Positions 49,592 to 62,110 of a stretch of DNA of 64,000 bases are shown piece by piece. Under the pieces are notes generated by a model that saw only the letters and a list, made by a program, of their open reading frames with translations, did no database searches and was not told where the DNA came from. Position 1 is the stretch's first letter; each line of letters begins with the position of its first letter. Both the position numbers and the translations under genes were made by a program. Source of the stretch: Fennellomyces sp. T-0311 (lineage: Eukaryota; Mucoromycota; Mucoromycetes; Mucorales; Lichtheimiaceae); the NCBI GenBank assembly GCA_025266875.1, contig JALLLT010000021.1:248001-312000 (forward strand), written 5' to 3'.

Positions 49592-50434
49592 TCATGTACT
49601 GACAGGTGGTCGGGCTGTAGGTATTACTTGCGCCTTGGGGAATTTGCTACGTTTAGGTGGTTTCTCTTCTGCCTCATGGCCATCCCAATCCTGTACAGTG
49701 ATAGACGGCAGATGTTCGGAGTCGGGATGATTCCCGCTGCTGTTTACAATCTTTAACGTGGGACGCTTGCTGTTACCGCTTGAACGACGCCTTGGCTCTG
49801 TTTCTTCGTCACTAAGTACAGGACTCTCCAGACGGAAATTTTCAAGATCGTCAACGTCGTCATCTGATAACTCGGCAATAGCGTGTGTCATATCGGATGC
49901 AAGCACGGCGGTGTTGGGTGGTGATTCCATCGTCTGCTTCCAATCATCACAGGGTGACCCTGGCGGCGAGATCAAAAAGTTCTTTTCACTTTGAGGTACT
50001 TGGAGCTGGAACGTCTTTGGATCGGGATTTATCGGGTTGTGCTATTGAGAAAGCTCAATATATCACTTTCTCTTTGTTTCGTTCGCTAAAGCGCTTACTT
50101 GGCCGTAATACAGTCGGATTTCCATCCATGGCCTTCTGTCACTTGGTATGTCGTTTCCTATATTGATGTCGGTCACAGTGACCCCAGAAGATTCTGAATG
50201 CTCTTGCCACGAAAGGATTGTCTTGTCGATTGTCTCCCTCGCTTTGATTGCGGCGGCTGTTTCCTCGTATATAATCATCAGCCGCCCGAATCCTTTCATT
50301 GCCACGAATGCATAAAGAACGCCAACGTCATCGAATCGTACTCGAACTTGTTCAAGTGAGATGGGATAATTGAAAAGCGTCGATGGCACGTTGGGCATCA
50401 AAAGGGTGTTAGTTGCTATGGAGTTGGCCTGCAT
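49592..50434 (-). CDS. RCN1: calcipressin (RCAN/Rcn1), calcineurin regulator
   Basis: A cytosolic protein that binds calcineurin and modulates it. Two exons: the start at 50434 gives MQANSIATNTLLMPNVPST, then an RRM-like domain (YAFVAMKGFGRLMIIYEETA, RPWMEIRLYYGQ). After a 60-base intron come HNPINPDPKTFQLQVP and EKNFLISPPGSPCDDWKQ, the FLISPPxSPP signature phosphorylated in the family. An acidic stretch (ELSDDDVDDLENF) follows. The C-terminus has a PxIxIT-like docking segment (VIPTARPPVST) plus a basic run. Length (about 260 residues) is usual for fungi. The catalytic subunit it would control is at 25.6-27.8 kb. An ATG-less frame extends upstream, but the RRM homology begins after this ATG. 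Confidence 0.92.
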
Positions 50435-51486
50435 CGCTGAAGTCGAGAAAGGAAGAAAAGGCTAGTATCCTGATAAAAATTCCATGTCCAAGTCCCCCGT
50501 AATTTTGATTCTCTTTCCAGCACTCATGACTGTTACAGTGTTTTATTCGTTGACACATCATACATTCACCCGAATTGTTAGGGTTAAAGATGCTTCGGGG
50601 AGTATACAGACAGCTTATGGTCATCGCCTACCTTGCACACTTTTTTATGCAGCTGGTATGCGCCTCTACAAAGTCGCCCGAAACACAGCCACTCCCCTGT
50701 CGAAACTTGATATTGGAAACACTGGCGAAAATTGAAGACATCACATCACTACCATGTACTTGGCTGTTGCAAAAAGAAGCGCTACATGCTACGATTAATG
50801 ACTGTGTCAAAATACCAAGGTTCCTGATCGTGTAGGCGAATTACATTATAAGGTAATTAAGCTCCTTCTTGATAACTTCGACACCGTTGTGATATCTCAT
50901 TTTGACTCGGTATCGATGATCAAAGAGAAGTTGTTGGTGAAGATTTCTAGAGGGTAAAGAATATACGGAGACACATACCGTTCAGAGTTGCAAGGATAGT
51001 TGCTTATGATAAATGAAACATAATAGATATTAATGACCAGTTTCAGTAAACTTACTGGGAAAATCATCAAGCAAAACAGAAGTCTACATAAGTGAAACTT
51101 GTCTCGGTGTTGGAAGGAGAACAGAAGTTCGCTGAAAAGAAGGTGTTTCGATGTGAAAAGTACGGCTTCGACGGGCATTCATGATCGAGATGCTGGAGAA
51201 GCTATCAATGCCTTGAAAGAGTCATAGTAGCGAAGAATCTGGATTTGCAATGAAGATTACTGTTACCAAGTCGCGCCTTTTTGCTAACTTCTATGCTTTC
51301 AACAGTATCATAGGAACGAACTCGAATATGTAATTTATTGCAATCAGGTCTTCAGATTTTCGTTGGTGTGGCAAGTGATATAGATTTCTCAACCATAGTA
51401 GATACAAACTTTTGGCACATGTGTACAAACTTCAAATGCATCTATTGAAATTGGTCCCCGAAAATCCGGCTCCGTTGCTTAATTTG

Positions 51487-52250
51487 TTATAGGAATATAT
51501 TCATCATGGCATGTGTAAGATCTCGAAGGATGGCATATTCGCCAGGGATATTTAAAATGCTGTCGCAAAGCAAGTATCCACCTTTTAATATGACCGTACG
51601 CATTAGCGGACATGCTTTGATAAACCGTAGGAGATTCTATGGGCCGAAAGTTCAGGGAAGTCTTTTGCGAAATTTGATGATACGCATTTGATGTCCACCA
51701 AGTAGTACAAGTACTGTAGCCAGCTGTGGCCACTCAAGTCAATACTGGATAGATCGATCCTTAGTGTGCTTAAGGATTTGTGATGCTTCTCAGGAATTGT
51801 GATCAATGCCTCGTCGTAGATGGGTATGGTGTCGCCGTGGCTGATTTCAGTGCCATTTTTAAGTAGTTCCACCAATAATTTGAGTTTTCTTGATGGTTGT
51901 TAATCTTGATAAAAGCGTGAGTACGTTACAATATATCGTTAGTCTTCGTATTAGTACGCATTGTTAGTGTATGGAAATGTTTGCAACGCGGGACAGCGCA
52001 TATGTACAGTATCCAGAACAACAGCACGATCAATATCCAAGCTGTACTCAATGGTAAGATATTCCAGGCGCTGAGATCTCTTGAACAGATGGAAAATTAG
52101 CCTTACTTTATTCGGACACGACACTGCCAGCTATGTCAAGTATCTTCCTTGCGACAGCATAGTTCGTGGAATGGATTCCTCGTCGTCAGTACTGTCCTCG
52201 TCACGGTTCCCCTCGCCTGCGCTGAAGCATAATAGTAGCAGATATATTCT
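51487..52250 (-). CDS. F-box/LRR-like protein, 3' portion (5' end unresolved)
   Basis: Joining minus-strand exons gives a run of leucine-rich repeats: CPNKVRLIFHLFKRSQRLEY, LTIEYSLDIDRAVVLDTVHM, CPALQTFPYTNNA, then KLKLLVELLKNGTEI, SLSTLRIDLSSIDLSG, SWLQYLYYLVDIKC, and after a 47-base intron NLLRFIKACPLMRTVIL, ending MMNIFL with the stop at 51487. The CPxLxxL and LLRFxKACPxM patterns are those of fungal F-box/LRR proteins that select targets for SCF ubiquitin ligases. The 5' part, including any F-box, is unclear; further open exons may extend to about 52450. It could be intact or partly decayed. Confidence 0.42.
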
Positions 52251-53490
52251 GTCGGATAACACATATCGGTTCAACATCATCACGAAGTGTACTTACAGAG
52301 TAACTTGTCTACACAGATCAAGAATTACAACGTATGAACCAATGGGATAAACTCAACAGGACGTGGAATTGCCTCCAATATAGCAATGCGGTCATTACAC
52401 CACAGGGCGGATTTCAAAGACATCCTCAGATCCGCATGATCAGAACAAAGGAAAGGACCCTATACGCCCTCCCCTACCCACCCACCCAGACAACCCTGAA
52501 GACGAAACACTATCTAAACTGCCATCGCTGATTCAATACACAAAAGATATAAAAGCATAGAGCATTGCATTCAATAAAGCATATCCGAAACTTCAAAGAT
52601 ACTTTTATAAGTCTCTTTTATCCTTTGCACCGTTGATTCACCTCATCGTCAACGCTACTATCCTCAAGGAAGCAAGGCAAAGGATGAAGTGTACTTTGAA
52701 CATTGGATAAAATATGTTGATTTCGCTGGTAATCGTACGGTTTTTGGACACTTTTCGGCCGATTCACTAACCACTTGTGTACTGGAGAAGGGAGCATATC
52801 AGCCACAATGTAGTGTGATAGCTTTCAATGAGGCTTCACCAGGTTTAGCTACTTTGAGCAATAGCTTTTGGTACTGTGGAATTGAAAACCTCTACGTATA
52901 TTAGAACTGGTTCGATATGTATAGTCATCGGATAGAATCGGGGAGATTTACGTATTAATGACTCGAATTGATTTTAGTCTGCGAATGGTCAACGATTGTT
53001 AAATCTCTTTGTGTCTTCCGTTGCTCTTTCTTTATTATAGTTTCTCATGTTGGTCGTAACCCTCTTGACTTTGATGGCTGCTTTGTCTTAAGTAACTGTT
53101 TCAGTCCATGCGCACTCATCCAGAAATCAGGTCCCATTGCATCGATCCGATCGCACTATATATACCACCAGACGTACACAAAATTGTAGAGGCACCTGGA
53201 TGCTTGTGAGAGCCATCCACGAGCGCCTACTGATATCAAGGACAAGATGCGATACCCCACTTAAAAAGACAGATGCTGCGCTAGTCATTAATTCCTAAAA
53301 TCCATTTCGCGTACAATTTGACTATGATTTCAAGCTACACACAATAGTTCACCATTGGCTTGCTTCAGTCACCAATGGCTTCTCTGCAGACTTGACCTAT
53401 GTCTATGCTTCAGTATAGTGTGTTCCATAGTGCCAGAAACTAAGCTCGCTTCCTTTGCATTGTGCGCAATATTACATGAAAATGTACGTA

Positions 53491-53646
53491 CAGTGGCCGC
53501 TTTATATAACAATACGATGGTGCAGCCCAAATTTTATTGTTATATAAAATGGGATTTGGCAGTGATTGCCGTTTTAATGTATCGAGAATTGTATCGTTAT
53601 ATCGAATTATCGTTATATAAAATACCATTGTATAAAGTGGCCACTG
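53491..53646. mobile_element. 156-bp MITE, pogo/Tc1-mariner type, TA target duplication
   Basis: The element begins CAGTGGCCGCTTTATATAAC and ends with the near-exact inverse (read on the other strand CAGTGGCCACTTTATACAAT). It is flanked on both sides by TA, the target-site duplication of the Tc1/mariner-pogo superfamily. The interior contains TTATATCGAATTATCGTTATA-like sequence, reminiscent of pogo/Tigger ends. At 156 bases it carries no transposase and would need one supplied in trans. Confidence 0.7.
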
Positions 53647-54317
53647 TATATATAACTTTTTGGTCCAACCTTATGGTAGGCTCTCATTATTTTGTTGCAG
53701 AAATACAAATAGTGTATGTAATTGTCGATCATATTGCGTACGTATGTAAGCGCCTCTACTTTACGCTGTTGTGCTTACAGTAGAAGCTGTTTATAACTCT
53801 TTCGAATATTTAGTAAAAAGATATGTAAGCACAGACTATTAGGTACTTGCTATGTTCGTACACGGAACACTCGATTCAGTTGGGCGATTGATCTTTCACG
53901 ATTAGTTGCTGATTGACCTGTACATAATTATCACTGTCATCACTCGACAAATAAGAATTCTTCATACTTCTTTGAGTAGTTCGGTACAGGCTGGCTAAGT
54001 AGAGCGGCCGCTTTTTGTGGTACTTGGGGCATATCTGTAGAAAGCAAGCGTGCATTACCCTTCGCCGTGTAGTACTGAAACTTTAGAAATTATGCGATGA
54101 TGTATGTCATCTTGCATGTGGATAGTAGTTGAAGTAGAGTCATAAAGCATGCAATATAATAAAGATCTTTTTTTTTGGTCCTGCCAACGCTATTTTCTCA
54201 GTCATAAAGGCTCTGGTATCTTTTGTTCCAAATGTGCCGTGTGACGGCTTCGATAAGTAACACTGTCGCTGCGCTTGATTATATTCTGTGCTCTGTACGC
54301 AAAACTGCATTTTATTT

Positions 54318-57166
54318 TTACAAATTCTTCTGGTTAGAGTACATTGTTGCTAATGTGTCACTCGTTGTGGCATCATAAACAGTCTTATCTTCCCGTGTCC
54401 GAAGATATCTTGGAAACCGTAGCGACAGACCTCGGCTCTCATCCACTTTGCCAATTGCTCCTTTATGTAAAGGACTTATTGTGATATCCGACCCTGTTAA
54501 CTTGGATAAGCAAAAAGTCTGTTATACTCGACCGAAAGCATACCTTTGATCTCCCATACTTCAGTCGCATCAAACCAAACTATATGAAGAATTAGGCAAC
54601 AATCAGCAAATCACTGCCTTTTGTATTTGTGTACTATACCATCTGGCTCTAGGTCCGTCTCATAGTCGTGTCGCGCGTGATCTAAAATGCGCTTATCCGT
54701 GTAGAACTGCTTCATTTCCTTATAGAACTTATCGGTAAATCCTGGTGGGTTATTAGATATCTATTTCATATACAAGACAAAAGTATATACTAAAGTTTAC
54801 CTGACATGCACTTGCACACACTTTCAAAAGTATCATTATTTGGATTGTAGCATGCTAATAGAATAGGGGAATACCATCCTGCTTTCCGTCCATTACCATA
54901 CCATGCCCCGATCGGCTAAATTCGAAATATATGGTCAGTCGCTTCCCTTCCAGATATTACCAATAAGCTACTAACGACCAGATCCAGAGAATCCCCTGTT
55001 CCTTCCAAATAATCCTTTTTTACTTTAAGCCAGCTTTCCATTCGTTTGTCTATCGTTTGGATCCTTAGTAAATAGTTATACGTATCACTGTTACGGAGGT
55101 CTTACATACCTGGCTCATAAGTTGCTAAAGGATCTTGGTTTTTTGCACCTCTTTTTATCACTGATGGATGATCAAGAACCTTAATCATCACTCCTTCACA
55201 GCCTTGATCCACACTCTGCTCAAAAAATCCTTGTATTTTCTCATGTTTTTGGGGATCTGATCCTGATGTTTCAACCGAGCTCACAAAGTCGAATCTGTTC
55301 TCCATGGGCAAAAAGTGTTGCCTGAGCAATGCTCGGCGTTCGCGGAACGAAAGTCGTAGCAACGATTTGTCATTCAAATACATTAGATCTATATGTGAGG
55401 TATCAACACTTTGCTTTCTCGACACTCGATAACGGTAGATACCAAATGCCAGGATGCACTGAATAAATAGGATGAGCACAATGCACATAGAAGAACTTGT
55501 CTATTCACTTACGACATTGATTTTGATATTTCCAACGGTGACATTTTTACGTTCACGATTGCTGAGTACCTGAAACGGAAGGATTTTCCCTTGTTCATTA
55601 ATGGCTACAATCTCGGCATCCATAATAAAGGATATCGCCGGCTCTTTTTGGATATTGGGCAAGCATCTTACTATGTCTGGATACTTGTCTGTCATATCCT
55701 AGATCCACCACAGTGATAGTTAGCTTCATCGGTTATAGATGGATTCCCATTGATATACCTCAAGATGTCGACTAAACAATGTTGCATTCCCCGCTGCATC
55801 CATGTGGATTTGTGCCCGCTGTGAAAAAGAGCTAGTGCATGAGATAGACTTGTCGCCAAACAATTATCCAACTCACTTGTCCATCATATTTGGATTCACA
55901 CACAAAATCCCGAGACTGCAATTTGTTGAAAACAGTTGCCATAGTTCGAGTGATTTGACCTAACATAGGACGAAGTGGTACCCCTAGCACACCGTTTCTC
56001 GGTTACTACATTAGCCACATAAGCATACGTACGTCTAACATACCGACAGTCAACCCACAGCGCTCAAATATACGGCTGATATCACCACACTTCAAAAGCC
56101 AGGGTAAGATGACATCCCAATCCGGACACTGCGCATAGCACTCTTTCAAAAGACTTTCCGCACGCTTGATTTTCTGGTTTACAACGCTCTTTGAGTCTTT
56201 GGGCTTCCGGACTAATGCGTCAGCTGATGGTCGTTGTGGTGATAAAGACAAGACACATGCTTGTGCCAAGGCAACCAGCACTGTAGTGCCAACCGCACCG
56301 ATCCGCAAGTTCCCGACACAGGTTCTGACGATATAACGCGCCTCATCATCCTTGGCAGACAGCAGTAGTTGCTGAATCAAGTTGGATTTTTCATTGACAG
56401 CGCCTTTGCCTACCACCTTGGCAACAGAATGAAGCTTATCGAAAACACCAGTGACCGTTAGCGGCTTTGGTTGAAAAAACGTTCGCACGGATACTTTCGT
56501 TGCATATGCCACATCACCCCAATCACCATGATCCTTGTATAGCTGGCGCAATTTCTGTGCACTCGTGCCAGATACGGCTGCCAGTGCTTTGGTGAGCACT
56601 TGCGGTCCGATGCCGAGTTCGATGCCTTTGTATGACGCGCCAATCGTATTCGAGCATAACCACAGAGTCGGAAGGACATCGGATGGCGAATGTATTATCA
56701 GAACGCGTAGCATGTTGCAGAGGACATTGATCGTGATAGTGCGCGAGTTTGTATCAGCAACGGCAGCAAAGCACTGCGCAAGAAAACCGTATGGTGCACA
56801 TATCTGTCCTGTAGAACTGGTTGTCCACGAGGAGACAGGATACGTTGCAGGGTCAAACTCCCAAGGGACAGATATTAACGGTGCTGCAGTCGGCAACGGC
56901 GCTTGTTCTTCAGTTAGATTGAGTACATTTGCGGAAGCTGCTTGCTTCCTTATTTCGAGGGGTGTCCGGTAATTCTCAACAGCGGGCGTACTTGACACTT
57001 GCGGCTTTTCTGGTGGATCAACAGAGTGATCTACGTGTTGATCTGTCGCTCGAATTGCAGGCTGAATCTCGTCCTGCTTTGGTACATGCTGTCGCTTACG
57101 TTGATTTTGGAAAATCGTTCGAATGTCTGTTTGTCTCTTATTTGAGCCATTGTTTTGTTTCTGCAT
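54318..57166 (-). CDS. CDC9: ATP-dependent DNA ligase I
   Basis: It joins Okazaki fragments and seals nicks in nuclear DNA. The first in-frame ATG at 57166 gives [20 protein letters not shown], with QTDIRTIF resembling a PCNA-interacting box. A disordered linker is followed by the DNA-binding domain ([39 protein letters not shown]). The adenylation domain has [16 protein letters not shown], the active-site [13 protein letters not shown] (Lys in KYDG, split by an intron after Gln), [10 protein letters not shown] and [15 protein letters not shown]. The OB domain has [29 protein letters not shown] and [14 protein letters not shown]. It ends [11 protein letters not shown]. All six nucleotidyltransferase motifs can be found. 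About nine introns. It starts only 113 bases after the uL2 stop. Confidence 0.93.
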
Positions 57167-57279
57167 TGCAGCAAGAGACGTCTCAATTCCCCGCAACACG
57201 CAACAAATGAAGATAGATACAAACGCAGATAGCAATTTTGTGGATGAAAGAGAATGCAAAACAATACAATTTATTACAT

Positions 57280-58226
57280 TTACTGGTCCTTGACCTTCTT
57301 GGTACCACGGAGAAGACCGGTGCGGCGGGCAGCAATAAGACCAACCTATGGATCATGCACAGTTAATATCGTGTTATCTCGCCAGCGTGTAGTTCAGATT
57401 ACCTTTTGACCGGCAGGGGCAGCACGGGAGATGGTGGAGGCCTTACCAATGTGCTGATGGTTACCACCACCGTGAGGATGGTCGACGGGGTTCATAGCAA
57501 CACCACGAGTACGGGGCCAGTTGTTGCGCTTGGACTTGGCACGGAAGTAAGCGCGACCAGCCTTCAAGAGGGGTTTGTCGATACGACCACCACCAGCAAC
57601 GACACCAATGGCAGCACGCGAAGTCGAGGGGACGATCTTCTTGGAGCCGGAAGGCATACGAAGACGGGTCTTGCCATCTTCACCGTGACCGATGATGGTG
57701 GCATAGTTACCAGAGGTACGGGCGAGAGCACCACGGTCTCCAGCCTTCTCTTCAACGTTGCAGATAATGGTACCTTCGGGCATCGACGAAAGAGGCAAAA
57801 CGTTGCCAATGTTCAAGGAAGCCTTCTTACCGCAGTACACGAACTGACCGGTGTACATGCCTTCGGTGGCAATGAAGGTCTCGGTGCGAAGCTTGTACCT
57901 ATAGTGCCGACAAGGTTAGGTTTCTTTCTTCGTTTTCCGATGTCGCAAGCTGATAAACGTACTTGTAGGGATCGCGGAAGACGACCTATGAATCAAACCA
58001 ATTAGAATTCTGCTTTGTGTAATAAATGGTGGGCCCATAAACTCACCTTGGCAAGAGGAGCACCACGTCCAGGATCGTGAACAATTTCCTTGACAAGACC
58101 ACGAATGTAACCGTGGCGTTCAGCATAGTCCTGGACACGGAACTGAGCAGCGCCCTTGCGACCGACGGTGTGGGCCTTGAAGACGCTTCCAGCACCTTTT
58201 CTTTGAGCACGAATGACACGACCCAT
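57280..58226 (-). CDS. RPL2: 60S ribosomal protein uL2 (L8/RPL2)
   Basis: A core large-subunit protein near the peptidyl-transferase centre. The start at 58226 gives [20 protein letters not shown]. Exons add VVFRDPYKY and then the large exon with [60 protein letters not shown] and the invariant [20 protein letters not shown]; the last exon gives [20 protein letters not shown]. The HPHGGG loop is intact. Length (about 253 residues) is exact for the eukaryotic family. Codons are strongly biased (GCC, AAG, GTC), as expected for a highly expressed gene. Three introns. The downstream ligase gene follows in tandem. Confidence 0.97.
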
Positions 58227-59368
58227 GTTGTACTATGCTAAAATGTCACCAGGAAAAAAAAAAGTCGATCAGTTCTCTGTTCATCCATTCCATCCATCCA
58301 TCCATCCATCGATATTTTCATAGTTCATCCGTTGTGTCCTTTCTGTCCATTTGTTTCTCGATCTGCCCCTCGTTGCTGCCTACTTACAAGGTGTGTGGAG
58401 AGAGGAGGCACTCTGATGGCCTTCCGCACCTGCCTAATTAGCTGCCGAAGTGTCCGTTGAGATTGAAATCAATGAAATCCCATTCGCAAGCGCGTGCTTA
58501 TGCCACACATTATTTCCAACGCATTTGTACGCCATCAAGTCGCCACTGGTGTTCGTGCTAAGCATATCTTTTCAATTGAGCATCATTACAGTGTGTAAGA
58601 CTGACAACCGTAAATCAACATACTCTAGTCAATACTGGTTTTTCATGCACCGTCCTTTGTATTTTAGGTTATCTGTTCGTCCTGCAAACTACATACGAGT
58701 CTCTCTTTTCTATAATTACCCCTTGCTACTACACGTTACTCATGCTTAGAGCCACTACTCCTATTTTCAATTACAGCTGCACGTCGCGCTGCCTCTTTGA
58801 AATCCCTCCAGTATACTCACTTGCGGTTGCGCCCACATGCAGTAAAAAATGACTGACAGCCTGGTTGTGCGGGTGCAGTATAGACAAGAACCGCTTTGCT
58901 GTTAATGCGCTTAAAATTAACAACTTGCCAAAAGAGGTCTATATGGCATATCGTTTGGTTAGCATTACAAACTTATTGCTTCTTTGTTAGTATGTCGTAT
59001 GCATAGGTAATCTGATAAAGATCATGGAGATGACGATTTTGGAAAATTGTATTCTAGAGTTTAGAATTCGCGGAAAAAGGAAGTGCTTCTTCCGCGAGAA
59101 ACAGACCGGCATTGTCCTTTTAAAAACCTTGTAAAGCTTAACTTTGGTCCGTGTTGCGTAACGACGCAGCAGCTGATCAATCAGGGTTTTTCGGCATTGG
59201 TGCGCACGTTTAGCGACGGTTAGATCGTTGGCGGTAACCAAAGACGTAACAAATATGTATGTGTGCGTGCATGTAAATGATTTAGTATAATGTTTTCAAC
59301 AATAAAAAAAGAAATTGAATGAAAGTACAACAAAAGGAGGGGGGAAAGTTACAAACGTGCTGATTTTA
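58227..59368. other. 1.1-kb spacer between uL2 promoter and MFS gene 3' flank
   Basis: It begins with the uL2 promoter, which is pyrimidine-rich and contains a (CATC)n run. The rest holds no supported gene; small open frames near 58450-58750 and 58990-59240 are of ordinary intergenic composition. Confidence 0.45.
58281..58312 (+). repeat. (CATC)n microsatellite in the uL2 upstream region
   Basis: About seven units of CATC/ATCC, slightly interrupted at the first unit (CATTC), lie 55-85 bases upstream of the uL2 start codon on its promoter side. Confidence 0.7.
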
Positions 59369-61515
59369 TCAAGCAACGATGTTGCTGTTGTTGTTAATAT
59401 TATTATTATTATTAGCCCCGCTGTTATTAAGGTAAAGTGTAGGGGGCGGGCAATGGCGTGATGGGTGTTGTTGTAGCGTGACGTTTGGCATTCCCGAAGG
59501 TTGTGATGGTAGAGACAATGATGTACAAGTTACTGTCCTTGGAACTTTTGCTGACCGCACAATAAGTCGTCGACCTTCCCCGGTATAGAAATACCCGAAT
59601 GGAATACATATTATGAACATTATTGCCAGAGTGGCACACAGCCAAAAGAATCCGACTGACGCATACATGAAACCAGCAAGAATGGGACCGAGACACATAC
59701 CTAGAGTGTTGCTTAGTGAAAAAGCAAGCAATAGATGCACTTTAAACAGGATTCTTACCCGTTCCATAGGCGGCATTGAATAAAGCGTAGCTGGTTGCTA
59801 GGCCGTCCTTTTCGCTTGATGACTTGTTTTCATTCGAAACGACGTTTGCAATTTCAGGAAACACGGTAGATTGGCAACCAGCCATAGCCGCTCCACCGAT
59901 GGCGAGGATAATAATCAGTGGCCAGAACGGAGTGTTTTTGTTGGGGATGCTTATGGCGAAACACATCGGTGTAACAACGATAAGGGAGATCAAGACAACG
60001 ATTTTTGTGCCATATTTGTCACAGAACCATCCAGAGATGGCACCTGACGCAATGGAAGGAAGCATGAATGCAAGAAGGATAAGGCCACATGCAGCTTCAT
60101 CAAAATGCCATTCCGTCGCAAGGCGCATTGTCAACACGGTCTAAAAAGTAAAAGTGAGCGAAAAATAATGGCTTGTGATTGGTGGGTAGCATCATACCTC
60201 AAAGCAACTCATAACAGTGGCTACAACCACTGTGAGATTGAGAGATACGAGTAGACGCGGACGCATCAAAAGTTGCTTCAATGTTACTTTGTGTTTTGTC
60301 TGATTACCGTCGCCTGTGGGAACTTCGTCGTTGAAGCTGCAAGAGCTGCTAATGTTAGTGTGTGTCGTCGAGATTTCAGGTAATCGGTGGTGTGATATGG
60401 ATCCTACGACTGGTCTAGAACTTTTCCCTTGCTCTACGTCCTCTGGCTTGGCGAACCACTCTTTTGGCAAGTGACATCGCTCAATGATGACCACACGCAT
60501 GAAGAAATCGATGCCACATAAAACCATGGAGGCAATAAACGGTGCCTGGTAACCGAGCTTAGCATAAAGAACTGAAGAGTTATTAGTCAACATGATCATC
60601 AGCTAGCCGATTCGAGCAATACTTACTGCCTATTAAAATCGGATAAAGAAATGAGTCTTGTCAGTCTGCATGATTTGGATCTTCTGAGTTTCATTTGTTT
60701 ACCTCCAATGGGTAGGCCCATCATGATGCCCAATGGATAAAACCCGAATATTTTGCCCATCTGGAAGCCTGTAAATTGTTCATCAGGAAACACACGCTTC
60801 TCGAAAAAGTCTTGTAAACGAACCAAGTTGATTTTCCGGCCAATTGTCAGCAATTAAGCAAAGTGACATTGTCCAGACGCACGCATTAGACACACCCTGC
60901 AGAAATCGCGCCAGGAGTAGCATCCAGTACGCTATTGCAAACATGAAAATGAGATTAGCAGCAATAGATGCCGAGATGCCCATCAACATCGGGATACGAC
61001 GCTGCTTTATTTTATCACCCAACCATCCAAAGATAGGTGAGCCAACTTGACGAAGAGAAGAAGGATCAGCATGACGGGATCAGCGTGTTATGCTTAAAGC
61101 AATACCTAAAAGGCCGACTGCATACAAGGCTACAAGGATGCCTGTGTCTCTTGAAGTTTCTGTCTCACTTGCTGATGAAAACGGGGCATTGGTGTCTAGA
61201 TGCTGTGATGGATCGTCGTTTCTGTGGTTTATCCTGTCGATGATGAACGGCGACAGCGGGAACAGGATCGAATGCACAAATGTCTATGTTTTGTTCGTTG
61301 GGTTTTTCAAAGTTATGCAGCGTGGTCCACTCGCTTACACTCGTGAAGAGACCAATGGCTGCGGTTGCGAATATAAAGTGATCCGACGAGCGAACATTTA
61401 GTAATATTGGCTGTTTCCGTGTCTTTTGTTGTGGCTGCTCTTCTTGTTGTTTCTCCTGATCATCCGCACTAGAACTAGGCGCAACTGCACCGGTAATGAT
61501 AGAGCGGAATGGCAT
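59369..61515 (-). CDS. MFS transporter, DHA1/SLC18-like, 12 membrane segments
   Basis: The first ATG, at 61515, gives MPFRSIITGAVAPSSSADDQ, a polar N-terminus. Membrane segments follow: HFIFATAAIGLFTSTFVHSI, LFPLSPFIIDRI, TGILVALYAVGLLGIALSI, then GWLGDKIKQRRIPMLMG (motif A), LLARFLQGVSNACVWTMSL, MGKIFGFYPLGIMMGLPIGG and APFIASMVLCGIDFFMRVV. A cytoplasmic loop of about 70 residues precedes the second half, which repeats the pattern: PSIASGAISGWFCDKYGT (motif A-like), LIIILAIGGAAMAGCQ, YALFNAAYGTG, LGMCLGPILAGFMYASVGFF. This fits drug/amine-type antiporters near vesicular amine transporters. The C-tail ends in an Asn repeat (from an ATT/TAA microsatellite). Substrate unknown. About six introns. 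Confidence 0.8.
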
Positions 61516-62110
61516 TCTCCACGACTCAACTGGAAAAGCAGAAAGAAAGAGGAAAAGGGGCAATCTTTTTTGCAGCGGTCCCGCTTATTGCCGCCCAGAA
61601 TATAAGGAGAGCAAACCGTACGGGAAGGAAATACGCGCCAAAGTAGTAAGGTTTTTTTTCTTGGAGTAGGGGCTGCCTACCAGAAGCAGGAGGGTACAGA
61701 GTTGCAAAGGGGGTGTGCTAGTTTCGTTGAAGAAACGTCTCTTGTTATGTTGCACATTCAAATCAATGGAACGGTACAATACAACTTGTTTTACGCAGCG
61801 CTCCACCTCAACCATGGTGTTAAGAAAAGGAGGGATTGGTGGGTGAGAATAGTGCACGGGTAAGGAGCATTGCACCTCACTGAAACTTGTCATGACGACG
61901 ATCACTTTTTTGTCTCCGGACAAGTGGCTCCTAGCCGATAATTTCTTCCTGTTTTGGGGATTGGTCTGATCATTCTGTACTGAGAGTGTGTAGTTACCAA
62001 TTCTTTGTCTATTATTATGTGTCATGACGATCCCTTTTTTATCAAAATAAATACACGCCTGTCTATGTGTTGTTTCCTTCTGAAACAGAACCTGCAGGGA
62101 TAATGCCATA
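61516..62110. other. spacer between mitochondrial carrier and MFS gene
   Basis: These 595 bases hold the 3' flank of the carrier gene and the promoter of the MFS gene. A 174-codon minus-strand frame fills most of it but looks non-coding (see rejected items). Confidence 0.4.

Larger units (their letters stand above)
50435..54317. other. 3.9-kb gene-poor region with an LRR-like gene and a MITE
   Basis: Apart from the F-box/LRR-like gene (51487 to about 52250) and the MITE (53491-53646), both listed separately, no gene is supported. The sequence is A/T-rich with many broken frames. Confidence 0.45.

Noticed and set aside
57406..58005. 199-codon plus-strand frame opposite the uL2 gene
   Set aside because: It is antisense to the strongly biased uL2 exons, which commonly leave the opposite strand open. 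The sense strand carries an exact uL2 protein.
61585..62109. 174-codon minus-strand open frame just after the carrier stop
   Set aside because: It starts two bases below the carrier's stop codon, lacks any domain, and its composition and A/C/T-rich low-complexity runs look like 3' and 5' flanking sequence of the two real genes.
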